DNA of 64,000 bases, taken from assembly GCA_001872575.1 (NCBI GenBank), contig MNWP01000003.1, positions 1 through 64,000 of the forward strand, given 5' to 3'. Position numbers and translations under genes: made by a program. The notes beneath the pieces were generated by a model that saw nothing but the letters and a program-made list of their open reading frames with translations, was not told where the DNA came from and made no database searches. Source of the stretch: Candidatus Peregrinibacteria bacterium CG1_02_54_53. Lineage in GTDB: Bacteria; Patescibacteriota; Gracilibacteria; Peribacterales; Peribacteraceae. Within the stretch, counting starts at the first letter, position 1; every line of letters starts with the position of its first letter. Shown in pieces: positions 1-10,365 of this stretch.

Positions 1-314
1 AAGGGCGTTCGTCCCATCGGTGCGAGTCTTCGGGAAATCCTGCTCCGCAGCATCGAGGGAGACACGCACATTCTCTCGCCGTACCTCCTTGCCGATCACA
101 TCGGAGACAGCCTGCGTGCCGATCAGCGCCAATGTGATCCTGATCTCGTGCCCCGCCTTTCACCACAACTCACCCTGCTCCCGGTTATGGACACGGCGTG
201 AGAGGAAGTTCTCCGCAGCACCTAGCCGTGTATGGCACACGGGCTGCGACGAACCGACCCAAAGGTGTGTATCCTATCATTTGACCAGAGTTTCCGAAAG
301 GGTATAGTCGGCGA

Positions 315-473
315 ATGACGACGACCATTGTGCTCAACTTCAAGTGCAAGGACTGTGGAACGGTGATCGGGCAGTACATCACCAACAGCACAAATGAGGA
401 TGGCACCCCGAAAGATAAATTGCCATGCCCGAACTGCAAATCTCACAATGTGGAGTACCAGACTCGGTTCTGA
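315..473 (+). CDS. 52-aa zinc-ribbon-like microprotein (MTTTIVLNFKCKDCGTVIGQ...KLPCPNCKSHNVEYQTRF)
   Basis: Own translation; below the ORF-track length cutoff; two CxxC motifs (CKDC, CPNC). Confidence 0.6.
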   Translation: MTTTIVLNFKCKDCGTVIGQYITNSTNEDGTPKDKLPCPNCKSHNVEYQTRF

Positions 474-479
474 ATACCT

Positions 480-704
480 ATGCTGACCATTCTCCGCATA
501 CTGGCGGCCTGTCTGACATTCGCCGGATCGGTGATGGTCGCTCTTTCAGTTGCAAAGAACCCTCACGATGCGCATCAAATGGTGAACGGGAAAATAAAGT
601 ACCTGGCCATTATCCACCTGGAGCGATTCCGATGGGGCATGGGTCTCATGGTGTTCGGCTTCTTCCTACAGATGATCACCGAGGTCGCAACGATGCGCGG
701 GTGA
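480..704 (+). CDS. Small membrane protein with two predicted TM helices
   Basis: 74-aa ORF with two hydrophobic stretches, 6 nt after the preceding zinc-ribbon ORF. Confidence 0.55.
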   Translation: MLTILRILAACLTFAGSVMVALSVAKNPHDAHQMVNGKIKYLAIIHLERFRWGMGLMVFGFFLQMITEVATMRG

Positions 705-808
705 TACAAAGATGGTCAGAAACCAACTGGGTCTAGAACCAAAAATCCGCCACCTCAGACTTTGACTTTTTGGCTGAGGCAAGCGGGTCTATTGACCATA
801 GCCAGTGA

Positions 809-883
809 TGGCAGCCCCGGCGGGAATCGAACCCGCGTTACCAGATTGAAAATCTGGCGTCCTAACCGTTAGACGACGGGGCC
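809..883 (-). tRNA. tRNA-Glu(TTC), CCA encoded
   Basis: Reverse complement GGCCCCGTCGTCTAACGGTTAGGACGCCAGATTTTCAATCTGGTAACGCGGGTTCGATTCCCGCCGGGGCTGCCA folds as a cloverleaf; anticodon TTC. Confidence 0.95.
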
Positions 884-1110
884 GGAAAGAAAAGAACATT
901 GAGACCTCCGCATCGCTTTCCGCGCTGATGCGCGGCGTTAGACCCGCCTACGCTCCTGACTTTGTTCGGAGCTTCGGACGGGCAGGCGACGGGGCCACAC
1001 AGAAAGAACTGTGCAGAAAGGGTATGGCAGAGCAGCTTTAAGCGCCAGAGGAGAGTGGCAGAAACATGCAAAAAATGCTATAATGATGAGAAATCATTCC
1101 ATACATTTTC

Positions 1111-1488
1111 ATGGTCCTCCGCACACTACGAACGGCATTCATTCTCTCCGGTCTCGTCATTCTCGTCTCGACCGTGGGCAACGTGCACACAATCATGCGG
1201 GCAAATCTGACAAGTCAGGGATCGATGCTCTCGGACGTGAACATCGAAAAGATGTCGACCCTGCAAATTCGACAGCATCTCAGTGCACCGGAGCGTACAA
1301 AGCGGGATGCCTCGGCCGAAATTGCACTCGGGAGCATGCTTCTGTTGCTCGGCTTGGGGCTGCACGCCTACATCAAGCGTAGGACCCCTGACGAACGCGC
1401 GGTAAAAGTGCACACCGCTCCTGTACGTAGAGGACGCGAAACGCGCAAAATGGACCGTTGGTTTCTCTGGATGACGGTACGCATGTAA
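1111..1488 (+). CDS. Hypothetical membrane protein (two TM segments)
   Basis: ORF with N-terminal TM and a second hydrophobic segment (IALGSMLLLLGLGLHAY). Confidence 0.5.
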   Translation: MVLRTLRTAFILSGLVILVSTVGNVHTIMRANLTSQGSMLSDVNIEKMSTLQIRQHLSAPERTKRDASAEIALGSMLLLLGLGLHAYIKRRTPDERAVKVHTAPVRRGRETRKMDRWFLWMTVRM

Positions 1489-1497
1489 AGGCAATCG

Positions 1498-1530
1498 AAA
1501 AAGGCGGGCCCCGTACGGGTCACCGCCTCT
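1498..1530 (-). terminator. Rho-independent terminator downstream of the Gly/Cys peptide ORF
   Basis: Minus strand: GGCGG-TGACCCGTACGGGGC-CCGCC hairpin followed by TTTTT. Confidence 0.65.
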
Positions 1531-1554
1531 CGATTGAGGGGGGCGTGCAAGGCT

Positions 1555-1629
1555 TTAGCAGGAGCCGCAGCCGCAACCACCGCCACCACCCATGAGGCCA
1601 CAACAGCCTCCTTTTTCACCACCGGACAT
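1555..1629 (-). CDS. 24-aa Gly/Cys-rich peptide MSGGEKGGCCGLMGGGGGCGCGSC
   Basis: Own translation; absent from ORF track (too short); flanked by promoter/CIRCE upstream and terminator downstream. Confidence 0.6.
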   Translation of the reverse strand: MSGGEKGGCCGLMGGGGGCGCGSC

Positions 1630-1658
1630 AAGAGGGGGGGAAGAACTAAGAGACGAGA

Positions 1659-1687
1659 AGTATACCATACCAATTTGGCACTCTCAA
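1659..1687 (-). promoter_or_regulatory. Sigma70-type promoter, TTGAGA-N17-TATACT
   Basis: Minus strand -35 TTGAGA at 1687-1682 and -10 TATACT at 1664-1659, spacer exactly 17 nt. Confidence 0.7.
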
Positions 1688-1701
1688 TGATAGAGTGCTA
1701 A
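1675..1701. promoter_or_regulatory. CIRCE operator (HrcA binding site)
   Basis: TTGGCACTC-TCAATGATA-GAGTGCTAA versus consensus TTAGCACTC-N9-GAGTGCTAA; one mismatch. Confidence 0.9.
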
Positions 1702-1739
1702 TTTCTTCTTGATTTTCGCTCGAAAAATGGGTGCCGCAT

Positions 1740-2585
1740 TCAGAGCGGATGCTTCTTGCCCAAGCCGTCTCTGTGATATTTGCCGAATTCCATAATTTCG
1801 CGGGCCACGTCATTTTTGACAACCGGCCCATCGGTGCACATGCGCATACCTGACGCATCGACCGCACAGTTGCCGCAGAGTCCGTAACCGCATTTCATGT
1901 ACCGCTCGAGTGAGAGTTGGCACGCAACCTTGTGCTGAAAGCAGAGATCGGAAACCGCGAGCAGCATTTTCTCGGGGCCGCAGGCGAAGACCTGATCAAC
2001 CGCGCGAGCGGTTGACCCTGAGCGAAGTTGAAGGGTCTTTGCTTCGAGTATGTCTCGAAGAATGTCTACATTGTATCCCTTATGCCCCTGCGACCCGTCA
2101 TCTGTGGCAACGGAGAGTGTGGTTCCGGGCAAGCCGGAAAATGCATCGAGGTAAAGCAGGTGCTCCTTGCTCCGCGCACCGACGATTGCGGTAATTGTGC
2201 AGGAATCTTTTGCTGCTTCGGTTGCAGCGAAAAACATCGGCGCCGCTCCGTAGCCACCCGCGACAAGCGCAAGGTGCTGCTTGGGTTTCCACTCGTAATG
2301 CGTACCGAATGGGCCGCGCAGCCCCACCAAATCCCCTTTCTTCAGACTCGCCAGTTTCTTCGTCGTATCGCCGACCGCGAAGAACGTGATCTGCAATTTC
2401 TTGCCATCATCCAATGCAACACTCATGGGAATTTCATCGCTGCCCGGCAGCCACACCATGATGAATTGTCCGGGTTTGGCACCCAGTGAGACGGCAAAGG
2501 TAAATGTCTGCACATGCTCTGTCTCTTTCTTCACACTTGCAATGCGATATGTAATAGGCAAACGATTCCCGCAACCGCATGTCAT
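1740..2585 (-). CDS. pyrK: Dihydroorotate dehydrogenase electron-transfer subunit / FAD-[2Fe-2S] reductase
   Basis: Starts MTCGCGNRLP; 2Fe-2S motif CGYGLCGNCAVDASGMRMC; ACGPEKML; start overlaps pyrD stop (ATGA). Confidence 0.88.
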   Translation of the reverse strand: MTCGCGNRLPITYRIASVKKETEHVQTFTFAVSLGAKPGQFIMVWLPGSDEIPMSVALDDGKKLQITFFAVGDTTKKLASLKKGDLVGLRGPFGTHYEWKPKQHLALVAGGYGAAPMFFAATEAAKDSCTITAIVGARSKEHLLYLDAFSGLPGTTLSVATDDGSQGHKGYNVDILRDILEAKTLQLRSGSTARAVDQVFACGPEKMLLAVSDLCFQHKVACQLSLERYMKCGYGLCGNCAVDASGMRMCTDGPVVKNDVAREIMEFGKYHRDGLGKKHPL

Positions 2586-3550
2586 AATGAGCGAGAGGAA
2601 AGAGCCTGATGCATTCCACCGATGAGCTTGGAGATATCTTGCACTCCCTCTGCTTCGCCCCATGCCGCCATTTCTTCGCAGACCAGACGAAAAACTTCAG
2701 CACCGCGGTACCCGATTGCCGTGCCGATGCCGATGAGCGTGGCACCCGCAAGCAGGAACTCAATGGCATCCTCGCCCGTCATGATGCCCCCCGTGCCAAT
2801 GATCGGGAGCTTGCCTCCCGTGGCCCGGTAGACATCCGCAATGCAGCGCACCGCAATCGGCTTGATAGCGGGACCCGACATGCCACCGACTTTGTTGGCG
2901 AGAATCGGCAGGCGGCTCTTGAGATCGATCGCCATGCCCGGACCGACAGTGTTGATGACTGTGAATCCGTCGGCACCTGCATCCACGCAGGCCGCGGCGA
3001 TGGAGCCAATGTCGTCGACATTCGGCGAGAGCTTGATGAAAACGGGGATCTTGCCGCTCACCGATTTCACAGCTTTGGTGACGGCAGAGGCATCATGTGC
3101 CGAGCAGGCGAAGGGCTTGCCGAACTCATCTTCAACGTTGGGACAGCTGATGTTCACTTCGAGAAAATCCGGTTGAAGCTTCGCGATTTCTGCAGCGGTC
3201 TTGCCATAGTTTTCGACCGTGTTGGCAATGATGTTTGCAATGAGCGGGACCCTTCGGATGCGCTCAGGGCCTCCGGCAGGCCCCTTCATATAATCGCCGA
3301 TCTCCTCGCGCGCCTTTTCGATACCCGCATCGGGCACACCCACGGCATTGAGCGTCCAATGCTCCGTCGAAATAATGGTGGGATTGGGGTGACCCTTATG
3401 CTCCGAAAGCCACAGGGACTTTGTCGTAATGCCCCCTGCTCCGTTCTGCGCCACCCGACGCCAACTCGATGCCGTAATTCCCCAGATGCCCGACGCGAGA
3501 ACAGTGGGGTTCTGGAAGGTGACCCCGAGGACCGTCTGGGAGAGGTTCAT
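2582..3550 (-). CDS. pyrD: Dihydroorotate dehydrogenase, catalytic subunit
   Basis: MNLSQTVLGVTFQNPTVLASGIWG, NISCPNVEDEFGKPFACS, GTGGIMTGEDAIEFLLAGA. Confidence 0.93.
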   Translation of the reverse strand: MNLSQTVLGVTFQNPTVLASGIWGITASSWRRVAQNGAGGITTKSLWLSEHKGHPNPTIISTEHWTLNAVGVPDAGIEKAREEIGDYMKGPAGGPERIRRVPLIANIIANTVENYGKTAAEIAKLQPDFLEVNISCPNVEDEFGKPFACSAHDASAVTKAVKSVSGKIPVFIKLSPNVDDIGSIAAACVDAGADGFTVINTVGPGMAIDLKSRLPILANKVGGMSGPAIKPIAVRCIADVYRATGGKLPIIGTGGIMTGEDAIEFLLAGATLIGIGTAIGYRGAEVFRLVCEEMAAWGEAEGVQDISKLIGGMHQALSSRSL

Positions 3551-3609
3551 CGATCGTCAGTATGCAGGAAACGACGGTCGGGATCCAGCAAAAGGCACGC
3601 TTCTGCAGT

Positions 3610-4266
3610 CTATCGCTCCGGCTGCCGAAGCAGCCAGATCCCCGCGTAGCTTAGGGGAGTGTAGAGCACGCCCATACCGAACTTAAAGAGCCACCATGGA
3701 ATCGCCATAAGCACGATCACTTTGAGCGGATACACACCAATGAAGGCAATAGAAAACCAGATTGTGGTATCAATAAGTTGCCCCCAGAAATTGGAAAGGT
3801 TGGACCGCAGCCAGAAGTACTTTCCGCCCAAACGCGCCTTCAGGAAGAAGAAGGAAAAAACGTCCTGATACTCCCCGACGATGAATGCGATCAGCGAAGC
3901 GAAGGTGAAGCGCAAAGAGAGACTGAAGATCTGATTATAGGCATCGGGCATGCGGAACTCTGCGGAGGTTGGCATGACGTTGCTGAGCGCGTTAAAGAGC
4001 AGAAAGACGACGAGACTGAGAAATCCCATCCGCACGAAGGCACGGGCATGAGCTTTGCCATACACCTCACCCACGACATCCGTCATGAGAAAGACCAAAG
4101 GGAAGGCGAAGATCGCCGTCGACAGGTGCGTGCCGAAAACGAATGGCATGATCTTGATGCCGACGGTATTCGAGGCGAATAGGGCTGTGAGATAGAGCAT
4201 GAGGGCGAAAACAAGCTTTCGATCAAAGACGAAACGATCCGAAGTGGACGGAGAAACGGAATCCAT
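3610..4266 (-). CDS. Queuosine precursor transporter (YhhQ/VUT family)
   Basis: Polytopic membrane protein with NTVGIKIMPFVFG...FPLVFLMTDVVGEVYG. Confidence 0.85.
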   Translation of the reverse strand: MDSVSPSTSDRFVFDRKLVFALMLYLTALFASNTVGIKIMPFVFGTHLSTAIFAFPLVFLMTDVVGEVYGKAHARAFVRMGFLSLVVFLLFNALSNVMPTSAEFRMPDAYNQIFSLSLRFTFASLIAFIVGEYQDVFSFFFLKARLGGKYFWLRSNLSNFWGQLIDTTIWFSIAFIGVYPLKVIVLMAIPWWLFKFGMGVLYTPLSYAGIWLLRQPER

Positions 4267-4306
4267 GGCATGAAAGGAAAGAAATGAAAAAGCGCAGGCT
4301 TGTCTC

Positions 4307-6242
<1,936 letters not shown>

Positions 6243-6268
6243 AACCTTGAGTAACAAAATCCTTCCAA

Positions 6269-6294
6269 GAAAAACACCGCCCTTGCGGACGGTG
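6269..6294 (-). terminator. Rho-independent terminator of the 6317..6781 gene
   Basis: Minus strand CACCGTCCGCAAGGGCGGTG followed by TTTTT. Confidence 0.75.
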
Positions 6295-6316
6295 CTTTGG
6301 ATTGCGAACAATGGAA

Positions 6317-6781
6317 TTACTGACCGGTCGTCAGACGGTTGGCGCGCTCCGTCATTTCAACGAGCGTGCGGCGCGTTACTTTCTGGAACCCGGATGAGCC
6401 GCCGGTCTGCACCAATGCCGGAGGCAGAACGAGCATGGACTCGGCATTGTCGATAATGCTGCGACGGCTGGGACGGTTGCCACGGGCATCCTGTACGCGC
6501 GCACCGCGGAATGTACGAACACGCGTGGTAATGCGTGAACGTTGCAAGAGTGACAAACCGGTATCATCACTCATGGCCTCGCGACGCTCGCGTAGACGCA
6601 AGGTGGTGCGAACTTCCCCTGCGGGTGCCCGCTGCTCGGCCAGGGTCTTCTCTCCAAGCAGGCGACGTGAAATACGGTTCTCCACGGCACCGGGATTCAT
6701 CATGGCCATGGCAGGAACGGCAACCGAAAGGAGCATTGCGGCAGAAGCAGAGATTGAAATAGCACGTTTCATAGCTGACAT
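6317..6781 (-). CDS. Secreted hypothetical protein (signal peptide, Arg-rich mature region)
   Basis: MSAMKRAISISASAAMLLSVAVPAMAMM signal peptide. Confidence 0.7.
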   Translation of the reverse strand: MSAMKRAISISASAAMLLSVAVPAMAMMNPGAVENRISRRLLGEKTLAEQRAPAGEVRTTLRLRERREAMSDDTGLSLLQRSRITTRVRTFRGARVQDARGNRPSRRSIIDNAESMLVLPPALVQTGGSSGFQKVTRRTLVEMTERANRLTTGQ

Positions 6782-6934
6782 ATGGAAAGGAATCAAAAAA
6801 AGCACTCTCAGGGTACTGGGGGGACACGCCAAGTCAATCGGAAAGGCTGCCGAGTGAACGGCAGGAACGCAATGACGACACAATTTCAGCGAGTGGCAAA
6901 TGACACGCTGCCACGGCAAAAAATCCGTACCGGA

Positions 6935-7345
6935 TTACAGCAATTTTCTGACCTTCGTCTTCATGCGTCGCGCAGTGCGCTTGGCCTTTCCTGCCGCCTT
7001 TTTCGCCGCCGTTCTTGCGGAGGAATTTGCACTCTGCGCAGCGGTTGACGCTGCTTCTTCGGCACGATTGACCAGCTTCATAAGCTCTTTTCGTGCCGTT
7101 TCAAATGTGTCCTGAGTATAGCTCTTGGCCTTCTTCAGATTATGCTGCACCTCATCGCTGTCGATGAATTCCTGTGCTTGCGCAGCAAGTTTTTTACCGT
7201 CACGTTGCAGGTGTTTGCCGAGTAATCGTGCTGCGGTCTCTGCATCTTTGGCTTCTGCAAGATCTTTGCGTAACTTCTTATTACTGAAGAGATACCCCGC
7301 CATTGCGCCGCCAAGCGTGCCGATGAGGAGGGAGAGTTTTTTCAT
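6935..7345 (-). CDS. YtxH-like membrane-anchored protein with Lys/Ala-rich histone H1-like tail
   Basis: MKKLSLLIGTLGGAMAGYLFSNKKLRKDL...ARTAAKKAAGKAKRTARRMKTKVRKLL. Confidence 0.7.
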   Translation of the reverse strand: MKKLSLLIGTLGGAMAGYLFSNKKLRKDLAEAKDAETAARLLGKHLQRDGKKLAAQAQEFIDSDEVQHNLKKAKSYTQDTFETARKELMKLVNRAEEAASTAAQSANSSARTAAKKAAGKAKRTARRMKTKVRKLL

Positions 7346-7419
7346 AAACGTAGAGAGGGAACCGAAGTACGGAGTATACAGGATGAGTATACAGGATGGC
7401 GAGAGATGACACGCAAACC

Positions 7420-8709
7420 CTACCCCAGCACCTTCGTCGTCGAACACACTTCTACGTTCCCTGAGCTGCGATCCTTCACTTCGACTCCCCCTGCCTTCAG
7501 GCTCTTAAGTGAAACAACAACACGCGTGGGAATACCGAGAAGATCAGCATCGTTGAGGCGCGAACCAACTGATGCATCGATGCGATCATCGAGCAGACAG
7601 GCAACACCCTTCTTCTGCAACGAACGATAGAGATCCTGCGCGACGGTAAACGGTTCTTCATTGGTGTCTTTGGCTAGCGGAACAATGAGAACACGTGCCG
7701 GCGCAATGTCGGGCGGCCACACGAGCCCATCTTTATCGGCAAACGCCTCTGCAATGATGCCCATGAGACGCGAAATACCGATGCCATAGCACCCCATGAG
7801 AATGGGATGTACCTTGCCTTTCTCATCGGTATACACGAGCTTGAATGGATCAGAGAACTTCGTACCCAATTTGAAGATATTGGCCGCTTCACTGGCACGC
7901 TCCTCGCGGAACTCTTTGCCACCCGTGACGGGGCACGTGGTCTCCTTTGCATCGTAGATTTCGTGATTCACTGCAATACGCTTGCCCTGCTTCTCGGCCT
8001 CAACACTCACAAAAATAGTATCTTCACCCTGTGGCAGCAGCACCTGGTACTCATGGGAATACGGTGAGAAAGAGCCACCGGAGGCATAGGTGAGGTACGT
8101 GCGGTCTGCCAATCCGAGACGCTCAAAGATTTTATCGTACGCTCCCTGCACTGTTTCGTAGTAACGATCGAGACAGGCAGCATCGGGGTGAAAGGAGTAG
8201 AGATCCTTCATGAGGAATTCCCTGCCCCGAAGAATGCCGGATTTTGCTCTCAGTTCATTGCGGAACTTCGTCTGGATCTGGTAGCAGCCAAAAGGTAAAT
8301 CGCGATAGGAATGGATGAAGCGTTGCACAAGCGGTACCACGACTTCCTCGTGCGTAGGATTAAGCGCGTACTCATTTTCACCGGCAGCTGGTACGTGAAA
8401 GAGAGGTTCGAAAACCTTCTTATCCCATCGGCCTGTCTTCTCCCAGTACTCGCGGGGAGCAAGTGCCGACATCACGATCTCCTGTCCGCCGATGGCATCC
8501 ATCTCCTCACGTACTACCTGCTCAACCTTGCGTAGAACCTTGAGGCCCAGAGGAAGAAAGGAATACACGCCAGCCATGGTCTTGCTGATATACCCCGCAC
8601 GCGTAAGCAGCTCTGCGTTGACGCTCTTGGCATCAGCTACGGCGTCCTTGGAGGTCTTGGTGAAAAGTTGAGAGAGGAGCATCCGAGGCGATGAGAGAGA
8701 CAAGCGCAT
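7420..8709 (-). CDS. proS: Proline--tRNA ligase, short form
   Basis: Class II aaRS motifs: TKFRNELRAKSGILRGREFLMKDLYSFH, GCYGIGISRLMG; start 8709 or 8682. Confidence 0.93.
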   Translation of the reverse strand: MRLSLSSPRMLLSQLFTKTSKDAVADAKSVNAELLTRAGYISKTMAGVYSFLPLGLKVLRKVEQVVREEMDAIGGQEIVMSALAPREYWEKTGRWDKKVFEPLFHVPAAGENEYALNPTHEEVVVPLVQRFIHSYRDLPFGCYQIQTKFRNELRAKSGILRGREFLMKDLYSFHPDAACLDRYYETVQGAYDKIFERLGLADRTYLTYASGGSFSPYSHEYQVLLPQGEDTIFVSVEAEKQGKRIAVNHEIYDAKETTCPVTGGKEFREERASEAANIFKLGTKFSDPFKLVYTDEKGKVHPILMGCYGIGISRLMGIIAEAFADKDGLVWPPDIAPARVLIVPLAKDTNEEPFTVAQDLYRSLQKKGVACLLDDRIDASVGSRLNDADLLGIPTRVVVSLKSLKAGGVEVKDRSSGNVEVCSTTKVLG

Positions 8710-8830
8710 CTTATGTGAGAAATCCCCCGAAAGGAAGGTAAGGAAAGTAAGAAAGGTAAGGAAGGGATCAAAAGACAAGCCCCATCGAAGTGCCTTCCTT
8801 ACATTCCTGCCCTTCCTCACCTTCCTTACT

Positions 8831-9250
8831 TCAACTGAGCCAAATACCAATCATCGTCACAGCAGCGCCAAACGCGATACCGGCAAATACTTCAGTGAAC
8901 GAATGCCCCAAAGTTTCTTTCAGTCTGTGAAAGTGCTGCAGCACATTGAGCACCCGCGCCTGTTCGCCCAACACCGCCCGCACGCCGATGGCGTCGTACC
9001 AAACAATGCAGGCAAAGACGGTGGCAATCGCAAATTCCACGGAATCCGCTCCCGATTTGCGACCGACCACAATGAGGAGTGATGTCACGAAGGCCGAGTG
9101 ACTGCTGGGCATGCCGCCCTGCTGAAAGAGATGCCGACGACCCGTGCCATGAAACTCGTCAACGATGTACTTCACAATCTCCGTGAGAACGAGCACGATG
9201 AGCGGAATGAGAAAGAGGTATGTGCGCAGAAGATCAGAGAGCGGAGTCAT
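8831..9250 (-). CDS. Divergent PAP2 / DUF212 family membrane protein
   Basis: GGMPSSHSAFVTSL, WYDAIGVRAVLGEQA, KETLGHSFTEVFAG. Confidence 0.85.
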   Translation of the reverse strand: MTPLSDLLRTYLFLIPLIVLVLTEIVKYIVDEFHGTGRRHLFQQGGMPSSHSAFVTSLLIVVGRKSGADSVEFAIATVFACIVWYDAIGVRAVLGEQARVLNVLQHFHRLKETLGHSFTEVFAGIAFGAAVTMIGIWLS

Positions 9251-9274
9251 GGTGAAAGTATAACGTGAAACGTG

Positions 9275-10087
9275 CTAGATCGCAGCCACGTCGCAGACGC
9301 CGCGGTACGGACACCACTTGCATGCCGAAGCACTGGGTGTTGGCCGATAATCCTTTGCTGTCATACGCTCATAAATGAGCTTGATCTGCGTGCGTGCATC
9401 TTTGAGTTGAGAAGCTGATCGCATCGTGGCCCGCTCCACTACACCTTCATCAGAGAGAAAGAGCAGAAGGAGCTCGGTACACGGCTTATCGAAGAGTTGC
9501 TCACTGGCAAGAGCGTAAAGTGAGAGTTGCAGATTGGCATCGGCCTGCGCTTCTGTACAAGGGACCGTCGTCTTAAAATCCACGATGCGCACGCCCTGCT
9601 CAACCTGCTCAATGCGATCGAGTCTGCCCGTGATCGTCGTGCCATCCACTTCCACCGAAAATCCCTTCTCGACCGCAATGACTTTTCCGGGAGCGGCAGA
9701 CCACCAAATGAAGAACTGTCGCAGAAGGTTTTCTCCCCTCTTACGAGCGAAGTCTGCCTCAAGTCGTGTTTTGTACGTATCGAAGACAAAGCAATCGTGC
9801 CAGATCTCGATGAGCTTTTCTTCTGTGAGAGCAGGAGGCTCACGTACAGCCTGCTCAACGAATAATCCCAACTGATCCTCGCGCACTTCAGTCTTCTTTT
9901 TCTTCCTATCCCCTAACCCTAATCCTAACCCTAACTCCAGTTCCCCCCATCGCTTCAGCGCATTGTGCACGCTGCCACCGAAACTCTCGCCTTCCGAAAC
10001 CCCCCATGGGATTTTTTTGACGTGCGAAAACTCAAACTGCCGGGGGCATGTCCTATAGCGCCTCAACTGAGAATAACTCAATGCCAT
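9275..10087 (-). CDS. PD-(D/E)XK nuclease superfamily (RecB-like exonuclease) with probable Fe-S cysteines
   Basis: LSYSQLRRYRTCPRQFEFSHV, GRLDRIEQ...VRIVDFKTT, C-terminal CKWCPYRGVC. Confidence 0.85.
   Translation of the reverse strand: MALSYSQLRRYRTCPRQFEFSHVKKIPWGVSEGESFGGSVHNALKRWGELELGLGLGLGDRKKKKTEVREDQLGLFVEQAVREPPALTEEKLIEIWHDCFVFDTYKTRLEADFARKRGENLLRQFFIWWSAAPGKVIAVEKGFSVEVDGTTITGRLDRIEQVEQGVRIVDFKTTVPCTEAQADANLQLSLYALASEQLFDKPCTELLLLFLSDEGVVERATMRSASQLKDARTQIKLIYERMTAKDYRPTPSASACKWCPYRGVCDVAAI
9910..9936. repeat. Telomere-like CCCTAA tract inside the PD-(D/E)XK gene
   Basis: CCCCTAACCCTAATCCTAACCCTAACT; encodes ELGLGLGLG on the minus strand. Confidence 0.8.
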
Positions 10088-10155
10088 TCATGCATAGTAT
10101 GCCCGAAACCCCGCTGAAAGCCCCGAGTGAAACCGAGGGGAGCGAAGCCGAGGGG

Positions 10156-10203
10156 CCGGGGACAGGTTCGATAACGCCTGAGCTGGGAGTAGCTCAAAGA
10201 CAT
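10156..10203 (-). pseudogene. 16-codon N-terminal fragment of a second PD-(D/E)XK nuclease paralog
   Basis: MSLSYSQLRRYRTCPR versus MALSYSQLRRYRTCPR of the intact gene, with many synonymous differences; then runs into GC-rich repeat. Confidence 0.7.
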
Positions 10204-10365
10204 GTGCGGTCTTGCCCACCGACTCGTCCCCCGAAACCTCGGCGAAGGGGGAAGCTCCGAATGAGCAAAGCGAAAGAGGAGCGAAGGTGGGAGCGTCGAA
10301 GCTGGGAGTAGGAGAGGGGCACGGATCAAGTGTACCCTGATACAAGTCCGTGAAGGCGACTTGTC

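Noticed and set aside
2609-3649. 346-aa plus-strand ORF opposite pyrD
   Set aside because: Antisense of a conserved gene, Arg/His-rich, no motifs.
9910-9936. Eukaryotic telomere contamination
   Set aside because: Tracts are short, degenerate, interspersed among bacterial genes, and one is in frame inside a CDS.
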